Source of the DNA: Anniella stebbinsi
Lineage: Eukaryota; Chordata; Lepidosauria; Squamata; Anniellidae
Reading direction: 5' to 3'
DNA: 64,000 nucleotides
NCBI GenBank assembly: GCA_029215795.1
Contig: JARDYH010000002.1
Location: forward strand, 274,978,310-275,042,309
Position numbers and translations under genes: made by a program. This document shows positions 54,011-64,000 of this stretch, piece after piece (position 1 is the first letter of the stretch; every line of letters starts with the position of its first letter). The notes beneath the pieces were generated by a model that worked only from the letters and a program-made list of their open reading frames with translations, was not told the DNA's origin and ran no database searches.

Positions 54011-55887
54011 CCCTTTTTCTCAATGGCTTCTTCTTATATGTGAACTGGGCCAGTGACTTTCCTGCAGTAGTCACAACTGAAAACAGGTGCATTTAAACAG
54101 GAGAGCACAGGACACCACCCTCTCCAGTGAACCAGGCTTATGGGCAAATAACCTTATCAGCAGAGGTCACTCGGTTGCCTAGGAGATGGAAGTTCTGTAT
54201 AATTCCCTGGTCCATTCCTTTAGCTTCACAGGGCACCCCACCCCTGTCTAGCTGCAGTGCTATAGACCATCCTGCAGGGGCTTGGGGTAAACATCACTTC
54301 CCTCTTTTGTCTCTGAGATATCGCTACATCGTTTACTTTGAATCGATCCCCTCCTAACAGGGATAATTTAATTTTTTAAATTTCATTTGCATCAAATGGC
54401 AGAATATCTAAGCTCTATTCCTAGGCTTTATCTTTTCATAACTCATAATGCTAATAGTAATAAATAGTGATGATGATGCGTAGCTTCCTAGCAATGGGAA
54501 ATGTTTCTTTTAGATATACACACCATTCCTTTGCACAAAAATGGCATAAAGTGGAAAAGGTAAAAGAAGTCTTGTTAACTGGCCCTTTCCTTCCTCAATA
54601 TAGGATTCTTCTTATAGAGCCCAACCCATCAGTACGGGTACCATTCTGCAGCCTGAATCTATTTCTAAGGAAAGACAGGATCCCTATAAAAGTTGCACTG
54701 AACTGATTAGTGATTGTTCATCTGCAGTGTCTACTGGAGTGTCATTCAAGGTATTTAAGTGTAATAGGCAGATTTATGACATAATAATGTATTCATAATG
54801 GAAAGGTTTATTTTTTTATTATTAATTTCCCCCTGTAATGAATACCCTAGTTCCTTCAATAATTCTTATAAGGCTTAATGTGTTTGCGTGCTCTATGTCT
54901 GCAGAATGCATTTTCATATTTTAAAACCAGGAATGAAAATAATACCTTGTCATTGACACTGATTAGATGAAGCTTATTTTCATTAAAAATATATATTTGC
55001 AATTCTATTAAACATTCATCCTGCATATTAAGCATCCCACTTTGCCAATCTTAGTCCAAGACATCATGATTGGAATTTCATATTGAACATATCAGGAACA
55101 ATTAGTAAAATGTAAGCAAAAAGTTTACTGCTACAAGAATGGGAGAGAAAAATGACCACCTGCTAGAGAGATAGCTTTGGGAGGTTGAGGGGGGGGGGTA
55201 GATGGGTTGCCATCCTGAGGGTAGCAAGCTGATGTGCAGCCTCATTAAAACATAGTAGACAATTACTGGGAATCCCATGGTTAAAATACATTCCCAATAG
55301 CTTGTCCTAATTTGGAACCAGGGTGACAATAACCATATTGGTCCATCAAATAAAAAAATTAATGAAATTATACTTGCCCCATAACCATGTTTAAGATATT
55401 GATGCATTCTAAATATACCTAACTTCATTCAAGAACAGCTTATACAATTTCAATAACCTTTGCTGTCTATTGTTGAATCACAGCAAACTCTGTGGGACCT
55501 ATAGTGTGGAATGCCAGCTATGCCTTCTTCCAGAATATTCCATTACATTTACCCTCTGGCCAGTTTTCCACCCTCTTTCCCCACAGTGTGTCAGTATCTA
55601 CGTATGCCCACTGAGCATACTCAGCTGTCACAAGGTGGATATGGGTTTATAGAGGTTTTTTTCTAAAGGTTTTTAGTTGTTGTTGTACTTCTGCAAACCT
55701 TGGAGTTCCCCTAAGCCTGCTGATACCACCCTCTTTGCATGGATGGTGCCACGGGCTACATAAGGATCCACATTCAGAGACTGAGTTCACTGTTAGTATA
55801 TATGATATGATGGCATTATTTGCAACACAACACAAAAAATAAGGTATAAATTGGCACAATTAAATGTTAATTTGGTGATGGAGATTG
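54011..55887. other. Unassigned DNA
   Basis: A poly-G run at about 55190-55198 is the only notable feature. Short frames only. Confidence 0.4.
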
Positions 55888-56090
55888 GCCCGGTTCGCAT
55901 GATCACTGCAGCTTAAACAAGCCATGGGATACTTGAGGGTTGTTTCCCCCTCAAACAAGCCATGCTGCTTGAGTTTGGATGACACAACAAGCCATGCCTT
56001 GGCAGGTAATCAGGCAAATAGCACACAGCACACACTGGGATGTGCCTGGCTTAAACAAACAACCGGTGATCATGCAAACCAGATCCTCGT
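55888..56090. mobile_element. Family I palindromic MITE
   Basis: The ends GGTTCGCATGATCACTGCAG and GGTGATCATGCAAACC are complementary. The interior has two opposed copies of AAACAAGCCATG-type words. Confidence 0.7.
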
Positions 56091-56602
56091 GCTGTAAAAA
56101 AACTACTGAGCCCATGTAAAAAAAGACTTAGGAGGTTTTGTGAGAACATACACTGTAAGAAGATGAGGTTGTGTATATTATATTCATCTGTGATATTCTT
56201 TTTTGGGTGTAAATGATTATCTATGGTTTTAAGCAAATACAAGAAAACTGAATTGAAGGACATATCAAGAATAATCCTTTTGTGTTCAAAAAGTATTTGC
56301 AACATTTTTAAAATATGTGCCCAGTTAAAAAACAAGCAAAATAAAACAGTGTTTCATCATATTCTGTGCCTGCTAACAAACAAAAGACATGGTACAGGTA
56401 TTCTGTCATTTTTTCATTCATGTATTTTTTCAGGTAAGAAAATAATATGGAAGATGTGGTGGGAAAACATGGGAGGGTTACAGATTGAAGATGAATGATG
56501 CAGGGTGATGACACAATAAAAGCTTCATCACAAAGTACAGTATGTCTTGGTTCAAATGAAACAACTAACCCTGGTTTGGCATTATTCATGAGGATGCCTC
56601 AG

Positions 56603-57153
56603 GCCCTTTCTGCACCATAGGGGCGGAGCGGGCAGGAAGCGGGCAAACCCAGAAGTAAACACTTCCGGGTCTGGCACGCAGAGGCCTCACCAGAATGAAT
56701 TGGGCCAGGCTTCTACTGGGCTGTCGCAACTCATGCCGGCCATTTTTTTTTTTTTACAGGTCCGCGGAGGTGCGCACGAACGCTCCTGTGCAAATGTACG
56801 TATTTTTTTTAAACTGCCACGCGATCGTGCCCCCTCCCCCCTGCCATCCTGGGGATGTTGATTTCGCTGCCCCCCCGATGGCCTCAGAGCTGCACAGTGC
56901 GGCTCCGTGGCCATTGGTGCAGCCGCGCTTACTCACAGGTAAGCGCAGCTGCTCCCAGGACAGGCGGCCACACCAGCTGCCCATCTCACTGCCCTCCTGG
57001 GAGCAGGGAACAAAGTGGGATAATAGCGATCCCTGAACTCTCGGGAAAAAGGAAGGCTGGCCCCTGCCTGCTTGCGGGATGCTCTGTGAGTTACGCGGAC
57101 TCTCCGTGATCAGGCAGGGGCAGCCCCGGGAAAAATGGCTGGTGCGGAAAGGA
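56603..57153. mobile_element. Family H hAT-like element (551 bp)
   Basis: The termini GCCCTTTCTGCACCA and TGGTGCGGAAAGGAC are inverted repeats with three differences. CCTCAG occurs on both sides (56597-56602 and 57154-57159). The interior is G+C-rich and non-coding, with a poly-T run at about 56744-56755. The overlapping open frames have no domain. Confidence 0.7.
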
Positions 57154-57366
57154 CCTCAGTCTCATAGTAACCCCCTTCCCTTTGTTGCTCAGATTCAATT
57201 AGTTATTTCCTATTTAGCACAATCTCCAATTCTCATAACATCTGAATTAGCAAATTATTGTTTGTGATTGCCTTGATCCTGGTTTGCAATTCTAGTTTGA
57301 AGGGCAAGTACAAACTATAATTGCCAGTTCAGATGTTAGAGCAAACAATGGTTTGTCTTAAATAGT

Positions 57367-57443
57367 AGCAGTGCAATCCTATGCATACTTACTTGGGTGT
57401 AACTAAATGGAATTTACTTCTGAGAAAGCAAGCATAGGATTAT
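57367..57443 (+). repeat. Family J palindromic repeat
   Basis: GCAATCCTATGCATACTTAC pairs with CAAGCATAGGATTATG. Confidence 0.7.
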
Positions 57444-57888
57444 GATAGGATTTATAATAACCAAGCAAGCAAGAGGAAGAGAGAGCTTGTAAGCCTTGAG
57501 TATATTCCATATTCTACAAACTATTGGAAGGATTATGTTTGACTATTTGTCTTTTAGTAAGTGCAGCTGTAATTGTTCTTCCAACACTGAGAACTTTAGC
57601 TCAGAAGCATTAGACCTACTAGTAAAATTTTAGAAAGTATGAAAACAGACCTGAACAACTATGCTCCATCAAGTCAGATAGAGCCCACATGTATAGTGGC
57701 CCTATTTAGGTTGCCTTCCTAGAACTGCAAAAACAAAGGAGGTGTTCTCAAGAACCTGGCAAGCTACAGTATATGGCTGTGGACTTGTTCAGCTTCATGG
57801 GTCAGAAACTGTGCAGGCCTGTTAATATACAACAGAGAGTGAGAAAGAGATACACAGAGTGGAGGAGGGAAGACAGGTGGCATTTAGG
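57444..57888. other. Unassigned DNA
   Basis: Nothing recognised. Confidence 0.4.
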
Positions 57889-59041
57889 GTGACCATATGA
57901 CAGGAAAGACCAGGACACATCAGGATTTTTGGTAAAATATCCGGGAAGGGGGGAAATTATGAAATTTGAAGAAAAATCCAGATTTTTCCCATCCTCCCTC
58001 CCACAAAGGGCAGCTCTACTTTATAGTCAATGTGAAATAACAAAAATGCTTACAGCTCCGTCATTTTTAAAGATAAGGAGATGAAACTTGGTATCATGAT
58101 AGCCCTTAGGTAGGGCTTTAGAGATGTCAAATTAGAAGCAGATCCGTTCATCCATTGATTTTTAGGATTTTTTTAATTTTGAGGTTTTTAAATTATTATT
58201 TTTTTTAACTGTCATTTTTACAGATAAAGGGATGGAACTTGGCATCATGATAGCTTTTAAGTAGGGCTTTAACCATGCCAAGTTTGAAGCAGATCTGCCC
58301 ATCTGTTGATTTTTAGAAATTTTTAAAAATTTGAGGTTTTAAAATTAACTTTTTAAAATACCATCATTTTTAAAGATAAGGAGATGAAACTTGGAATCAT
58401 GATAGATATTAAGTAGGGCTTTAGCCATGCCAAGTTTCAAGCAGATCTGTTCATCCATGGATTTTTAGGAGTTCTTTAAAATTTGAGGTTTTAAATGTTT
58501 TTTTTTAAAAAATCATTTTCAAAGATAAAGAGATGAAACTTGGCATTATGATAGCTCTTAAGTAGCCATGCCAAGTTTTAAGCAAATCTGTTCATCTGTT
58601 GAATTTTAGCAAATTTCAAAACAAAATTGAACTTTAATAATAATAATTTTAAAAAAGCCAGCCAGCCAGCCCTGTTAGGTAGCAGCTTGCAGCGGAGAGA
58701 GGATACAATCAGAAAAGATATTTGAGGGAAGGGGAGAATGTATCACACAGAGTATAGCAACAAAGTACAGCAAAAGCTACAAAAGTAGGAGTGAGTGAAT
58801 TTCAGATACATTGAATGTCTCACTTGTTATTTCAGTGATGTTAACATTAAGATGTTATGAAGAACAGATCTGTCTTAATTGTGCGCTGTAAAATCAAACA
58901 TGTGACCAAGGCTATGTTCAGGTGGGCACCCCCCCCTTGGTGCTGGACATGCCCCTTGGGGGTGGACATATTGGTGGGGATGCCCCCTTGGGGGCCGACC
59001 ATGTTGTCCTCCTTTTTGGTTTCCAAAATATGGTCACCCTA
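57889..59041. mobile_element. Family F element (1.15 kb) with internal minisatellite
   Basis: TTAGGGTGACCATATGACAG at the left and CAAAATATGGTCACCCTA at the right are terminal inverted repeats. The right 340 bp are the reverse of 2178-2489. The middle is a four-unit tandem array. No transposase remains. I could not see a clean target duplication. Confidence 0.8.
58045..58625 (+). repeat. Four-unit minisatellite, period about 141-160 bp
   Basis: The GATGAAACTTGG-type core recurs at about 58080, 58223, 58381 and 58531. Each unit contains a CATGATAG word and a GATCTG/GATCCG...TTCATC or CCCATC word. Confidence 0.85.
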
Positions 59042-60261
59042 GACTAGAGCAACCCTACTCAAAATAAGTCCTAAATCCAAAATAAGATTTCAATGGGGCT
59101 TACTCCTAAGTAAATATGCATAAGATTACAGCCTTAGGCTTTTTAATTTTGGTTCGTCTGCAGCTCAAACAGTGCAACTGGAAGGTTATCTTGGGGAATT
59201 TGGAGAGAATAAAGACTAAAAAAGAGGCTAGAAACCATTGAAATCTTTCAGAAGGACCCATCAAATCCCATTTTACCATCCATCCCTATCTCCTTTTAGC
59301 TGCTTCCCCTAGTCCTAGCCTCTCCTGTAAATTAACAGTTTCAGTAGCACTGCCCAGCTCAGTGACTTTATACAGAAAGCCAGATGTTTGCAGGGGCGGG
59401 ATAGAGGAAATGAAGTGTGTTTTCTTTCTTTCTTTCTTTTGACGTCCTGGTACTCAGTCACTGTTAGTGTAGTCTGTTTGAAATTGAGAAACAGTGCTGA
59501 TGAAACTTTTTGCCTTAAAAGGGCAAAATATCTGTGGAAATAAACTTCAGCAAGTTAGAAAGACAGGAAGAAAGTAGAGAGACACAGAAAGGAATGGATT
59601 ATGAGGTCTAGATCAACTTAGGCACGTTTGTGAATGTCCTACTGCTTCGTAAGGGAAACATTGGCTTCCCAGAAATGCAGGGCCTTTATAACCAATAAGG
59701 ACATAACAAAAAATGTTAAATACAGGGTGACACAAAGTCAAGTGTTAGAATAATTACTGGAAGAATAGAGTTATATATTGCGTTGGAGTGGGGGTGGGAA
59801 TCCTGTTTGCAGTCTGAAAGTGTATGAATCTTAGCTTGCTTAGTTCAGGACTGGTTCATACATACATGTTGATCACTTGTAATATAAATTCATGGCTCAC
59901 ATGTGTGGATGAACCATCACAGATCAAACAATATTTGACTTCCCCTCAAATTTAACACATTTTCATGTAGCCAGTTCACACATTCAGCAGCAAGTCATGT
60001 GTGCATAAGTGAATTGGTCCTAAGGCAAAGCAGGACACTACAGACATGGATTTCTAGTTATGGAAGGGATTACTCTACATAAAAAAATATGGTCTTTGGC
60101 ATAATAAGTGCATGTCCAAACCTGTGCTGAGTTTCTAAACTAAGTGACTGAACTACCTTGCTCTTCTCAGTATGAATATAAGGAAAAGTTTCTTTAAAAG
60201 CCAGTGTCCTCTTCCTAAGAGATATACAACTAAAGGAAAATTTCTACAGAATGGTAAGCAC
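59042..60261. other. Unassigned DNA
   Basis: A family J-like stretch at 59058-59140 and a (TTTC)n tract at 59420-59440. No gene. Confidence 0.4.
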
Positions 60262-60960
60262 CTATAAGAACATAAGAAGAGCCATGCTAGTCCAGCACTC
60301 TATTCACACAGTGACCAAACAGCTGCTGACCAGGAACCCACAAACAGCATCCTCCCACCCATGTTCCCCTGTAACTGGTGTATATAGGCTTACTGCCTCT
60401 AATACTGGAGGAAGCATATGGCCATCAGGTCTAGTAGCCATTGATAGCCTTTTCCTCCAGAAATCAAGAGCCAGTGTGGTGTAGTGGCAAGAGTGTCGGA
60501 CTGAGAGTTGGGAGATCTGGGTTCTAATCCCACTTGGGCCATTCACAGACTCTCAGCCCAGCCTACCTCACAGGATTGTTGTGAGGATAAAATGGAGAGG
60601 ATTATGTATGCTGCCTTGGGTTCCTTGGAGGAAAAAAGGCAAGATATAAATGTAATAAATAAATTAATCTAACCCCCTTATAAAACCATCCTATGAGTGG
60701 CCATCACTACTTCTTGAGGTAGTGAATTCAATAGTTTAACTTATGTACTATGTGAAGAAGTACTTCCTTTTATCTATCCTGGATCTTCTACCAATAAGCT
60801 TTATGGGAATACCGGGTTCTAGTATTATGAGAGGAGGAAAATATCTCCCTATCCACATTCTCCACATCATGCATAATTTTATACACTTCTATCATGTCTC
60901 CCCTTACCCTCCTTTTTTCCAAGCCGAACCCTCCCAGCAGTTGTAACCGTCCTCATATCC
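60262..60960 (-). mobile_element. Retroposon-like repeat split by a SINE
   Basis: 60262-60460 is the reverse of 22256-22600 (AGCCATGCTAGTCCAGCA, CCCATGTTCCCCTGTAACTG). After the SINE, 60667-60960 continues with TTTATACACTTCTATCATGT and CTCCCAGCAGTTGTAACC, a block common in reptile CR1-related repeats. The class is uncertain. Confidence 0.6.
60468..60666 (+). mobile_element. Sauria-type tRNA-derived SINE
   Basis: GAGCCAGTGTGGTGTAGTGG starts the tRNA-like head. The A box lies around TAGTGGCAAGAGTG (60482-60495) and the B box GGTTCTAATCC is at 60520-60530. The body has CTCACAGGATTGTTGTGAGG and ends with AAAGGCAAGATATAAATG plus an A/T-rich tail, the Bov-B-like 3' end recognised by its partner LINE. 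The head is what RNA polymerase III would transcribe. This family is diagnostic of squamates. Confidence 0.92.
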
Positions 60961-61112
60961 ACTTAGGCGTAGTTCCCATTGAGCTGGTAAATATGCCTGG
61001 GTTTTGCATATGAAAGCTCACATGAATAAATGTTGCTCCAGGGGAAAAAACCAAATCTTCCACACAGAAAACTAGATGACAAAGAGAAGGTGAGTCTAGA
61101 AGCCTTGACCCT

Positions 61113-61470
61113 GGCTGCCTCTACACAAGACGTTTAAAGCTCTTTGAAGTCTCATTAAAAATTTTACCTCTACAAGAGTGGAGCGTAAATCGGGAGTTGA
61201 GGCGCTTTATCTCTCCGATTATGCGCATTATCAAATGCACGTTAAATAGCGAGTTTTATTTTCCTCCGGCCGTTAAAGCGCATTTTGCCTATGTGAACAA
61301 GCGATTCTCCACATTAACTACTTGTAAAGCGCATTTCAAACAACCGGTAAGGCCACCAGTTGTGCACTCAACTACCTCTTGCGTACAAGCATTTACGATA
61401 AAGCGCTTCCGCAATTATGCGCATAATCAGCTAACCAGGCGTCAAACAGAATCCATCTAGAGGGGGTCCC
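61113..61470 (+). mobile_element. Family C Harbinger-like MITE copy 2
   Basis: It runs from GGCTGCCTCTACACAAG to CTAGAGGGGGTCCC. The interior matches 42332-42658, including TTAAATAGCGAGTTTTA and the GCGCATAATC words. No clear target duplication. Confidence 0.75.
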
Positions 61471-61904
61471 TGACATCTAGTTTTTGATGTGCAAGGATTT
61501 TTGTTTTTGGGTGGAAAAGCATCAACTGTGTAACCCTCATCTACAGTCTGAAATTGTATTGTTCAGGTTTAGTAGTGAGTACCAGGCAGAGATTTCTGAA
61601 GAATTTTGAAATGTTTCTGATGTACTTTCAAACCCTGAAGTATACATGCATGGAGATACCAGTGCTGTGCATATCTTTCTTCTCTTCTGGCATCCAAGAC
61701 ATCAGAGCCTCACACATCTAGTTTTTGGATTTTGGATTGTCAAAAGAAGAATCCTGTCCTATGCAGGAGACATCTGATGTGCTTCTTATGTTTCTAGTTT
61801 GGCACAACAGTATTCAGTAGCACAGAAAGTTGCCAACCAGAACTGGCTTTACCAGTCTATTTTGCCCATCAGACTTCTACATGGTGTCATACCAAGAAAG
61901 CATT

Positions 61905-62480
61905 ACTTATTTGTTTGTTTAACAATGTTTATGAAATGCTTACATTAAAGAAATTTCTAAGCAATATATATAGTCTTTATACAGAGGATAAAATCATCTT
62001 CCTGGGAATACATGTTGGAAAAGAAACGTTTTCAACAGGTATAAAAAAACCTAGAAGAGTTGGATAAGCCTAGTAATAGAGTAGAGAGTTCCAAAGAGTG
62101 AACCCTATGATACTGAAGGCCCTATTCCAAGCCATGATGGACTGGACCTCAAAAATCTTGAGTACCACCAGGAGGGTATCTTCTGATGAGTTCAGCAGCC
62201 AAGCAAGCCAATGATCTCTTAGGTATGCTGGCCCTGACTCCCTGAAGTAGCAAAACCTTAAACCTGACTTGGTAGCATACAGGCGGTGAATACAGTTTCC
62301 TCAACATAATATGTTGTCAATAAGCTGCTCCCGTTACCAAATTGGCTGTGGCATTTTGCACCAACTGCAGTTTCCAGGCAAACTTAAGGGCAGCCCCACA
62401 TAAAAGTGCATTGAAGTAATCCAATTCTGAGGTAGCTTTGATTAAATTGAACTGAGGGACAAACTACCTGTGACAGTCTT
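61905..62480 (-). mobile_element. L2-like LINE fossil
   Basis: Read on the minus strand, the segment around 62430-62250 gives LDYFNALLCGA, KLQLVQNATANLVTGA, KLYSPPVCYQVRFKVLLL. These are the same C-terminal blocks as the other L2-like copies but much more decayed. The low-complexity TTATTTGTTTGTTT near 61908 is the tail. Confidence 0.65.
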
Positions 62481-62695
62481 TAAACACAGGTCTGCCCCAT
62501 TCATGTATAAAGCAGACTGTGTGATGTGCACAACTGAAAGCAACAAAAAGCCATGCAAATGGGGTGGCTGAACCCTCTTCACCCACAGTCCCTGCCCTTG
62601 GTGCTTCTATACCAGCCAGGCTCCAATACTATAAATAAGCCTGCCTGGAAGAAATATGCTTGGAGGGAAAAACTGTGGGATAAGAGCAGCAAGCA
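62481..62695. other. Unassigned DNA
   Basis: Short stretch between the LINE fossil and the MITE. Nothing recognised. Confidence 0.4.
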
Positions 62696-63645
62696 GGGCC
62701 CCCTCCACAAGGATTCGCTTTTGCGCCTGGTTAAGTGATTTTGCGCTTCATCGCTGAAGCGCATTTACGCCTAATACCTCTGCACGAGAGGCAGGCAGGG
62801 AGAGGGGAGGGGGGAGGCAAGATCGAACCCCAGGGAGGGACGGAGCGGGGAGGGGAGCAGCTGATGCAGGACAGCTACATCGGGGGCCAGGGGCGGATCA
62901 GCCCGGAAAACTGCTGCTGGCTTCCAAAGAGTGACTGCAGAGGGGGGGGCCGTGTGCAGACCCCCGGAGGCAGGAGCCGATCTCGGCCGGGGAGCAGCGG
63001 AGGGGGCAGCAAGAGTCCTCCGCCGGCCTTTCTCTTTTCTCTCCGCAAAGGCAAGAAACTGGGGGTGGGGGGGCACTCAGGGTAGCCGGGAGGAGTTGTC
63101 ACTGCTGGACGGGGAGCGTCTCCTTCCCGGCGGGGGCGGCGGCGGCGGGGGGGAGAGGGGGGGCGGCGGCAGGGCGACCCCTTCTTCGGCCACGCGAAGC
63201 TCTCCCGTGCGCGCTGGCTGCAGCTGAGGCTGTGCCGGAACTGGCAGCCCTTAAAGGGCCAGGTGCGCCTCAGCGCTCCGCTCCATTGCCTGCCTGCATG
63301 CCTGGCTGCTTCGCCCTCCCCCGCCGGAGGGAGGGAAGGAGGGGCTGGCCGAGGCCAGCCGGGGTCTCCCCCTGCTGTCTGCCGAGGGACGTGGACGGGC
63401 GAGGAAGGCAAAAGACGGAGCCAGAGGAGCCAGCTAGGGAAGCCAGGAGCCAAGCGGGGGAGCGAGCAGCAGCAGCAGCAGCACATCCCCCCGCAAAATA
63501 AAACTCGCTATTTAACGCACATTCGATAATGCGCACAATCGGAGGGATAGCGCGCCTCTACGCCCGATTTGCGCTCCCTCCTTGTAGAGGTAATTTTTTT
63601 AAAGCGCCTTGAAAGAACTTTAAACCTCTCTTGTAGAGGCAGCCC
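62696..63645 (-). mobile_element. Family C element with replaced G+C-rich interior (Pack-MITE-like)
   Basis: The left 95 bp (GGGCCCCCTCCACAAGGATT to about 62790) match, in reverse, the right end of 61113-61470. The right 145 bp (AAACTCGCTATTTAACGC to GTAGAGGCAGCCC) match its left end. Between them about 700 bp are G+C- and CpG-rich, unlike any other family C copy. CAG lies on each side (62694-62696 and 63645-63647), a possible 3-bp duplication. Gain of foreign DNA by a MITE is a reasonable reading. Confidence 0.75.
62791..63497. other. G+C-rich insert resembling a CpG island
   Basis: It contains GGCGGCGGCGGCGGGG, a (CAG)n run near 63466-63482 and purine-rich GGGAGG stretches. Open frames exist on both strands (up to 203 codons on the minus strand), but their Pro/Arg-rich products look like translations of G+C-rich non-coding DNA. 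It may derive from a host promoter or first exon. Confidence 0.5.
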
Positions 63646-64000
63646 AGGAAAAGGAGGGTTCTCCACTCCCTGCCATTTGCATGATGACTTGGGCCTTTAA
63701 ATCTCACTTTTCTCCTCATGTTTACATGCCAAGGGGACAAACCTGTAGTTAAAGATGCAGGTCTGCAGCAGCCATAATGTGCAATGGGGGCCAAAGCTGA
63801 AGTGAGTGGGAAAAATAAGTCAAATCTAAAAAGACAGTCCCATGTTTGCACTGCCCAATAGCCAGTATACAGCTGAGCTCTCACCAAAGTGGATGCTAGG
63901 AGAAGAGGCAAGAGGAAGGGATAAGGCAGCAACAGCACCTTTCAGATGCTGTTAAAGTCTTTGATACTGTTAAAACTAGGGAACCTGTCATCACACATGT
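63646..64000. other. Unassigned DNA
   Basis: A 126-codon minus-strand frame (63558-63938) begins with a hydrophobic stretch but overlaps the MITE end and lacks a domain. I see no gene. Confidence 0.35.

Noticed and set aside
60468..60540. Functional tRNA gene
   Set aside because: A and B box-like sequences are present, but the cloverleaf is degenerate and the sequence continues into a SINE body and tail.
62875..63486. 203-codon minus-strand frame and overlapping plus-strand frames
   Set aside because: Pro/Arg/Gly-rich products on both strands are expected from G+C-rich non-coding DNA. No domain or start context supports a gene.

Overview
The window is eukaryotic, repeat-dense, apparently non-genic DNA from a squamate reptile, most likely a lizard. 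The main evidence is a tRNA-derived SINE of Sauria-SINE type (60468-60666), CR1/L2-type LINE fossils with reptile-style tails, and many short palindromic DNA-transposon derivatives of the kind seen in lizard genomes. There are long A+T-rich stretches, many microsatellites, and no bacterial-style gene packing. I found no intact host protein-coding gene. Almost every recognisable coding stretch belongs to a transposable element, and most are broken. Element names below come from motif recognition, not from a search.

Layout. 1-11.4 kb: fossil repeats. These are a possible LTR-retrotransposon 3' end (207-762), a nested pair of inverted-repeat DNA elements (2026-3312), a CR1 3' end (8289-8410) and several small MITEs. 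11.47-19.76 kb: one large DIRS-order (Ngaro-like) tyrosine-recombinase retrotransposon. It has split direct repeats in the order A1 - ORFs - B1 - A2 - B2 and carries gag, RT/RNase H, tyrosine recombinase and SGNH-hydrolase regions, all damaged by frameshifts and stops. A 5'-truncated L2-like LINE sits in its leader. 19.8-45 kb: mostly unclassified A+T-rich DNA. It holds LINE tails, a hAT-like MITE with 7-bp target duplications (27509-27827), a promoter-like compact unit (26215-27190), a minus-strand L2 fragment (31905-32758) and a Harbinger-like MITE with TAA duplications (42332-42658).

45.06-49.77 kb is the most striking locus. A long inverted repeat with arms of about 450 bp encloses a fossil of an uncharacterised protein. 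Its left arm is split by a 2.3-kb hAT-like element (45186-47484) with perfect 8-bp target duplications. That element carries seven tandem copies of a 242-249 bp G+C-rich unit, and each unit is itself a near-perfect palindrome of about 189 bp. The intact right arm preserves the empty insertion site. A 384-bp relative of the same hAT-like family lies at 53619-54002 and shares a hairpin with it.

49.8-64 kb: clusters of palindromic repeats, a hAT-like element (56603-57153), a 1.15-kb inverted-repeat element with four internal minisatellite units (57889-59041), the Sauria-type SINE inside an older retroposon-like repeat (60262-60960), an L2-like fossil (61905-62480), and two copies of the Harbinger-like MITE family. 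In the second of these copies the interior has been replaced by about 700 bp of G+C-rich, CpG-rich sequence (62696-63645), a Pack-MITE-like arrangement.

The genes do not form a host pathway. The biology visible here is layered transposition, and the nesting gives a relative order of events.
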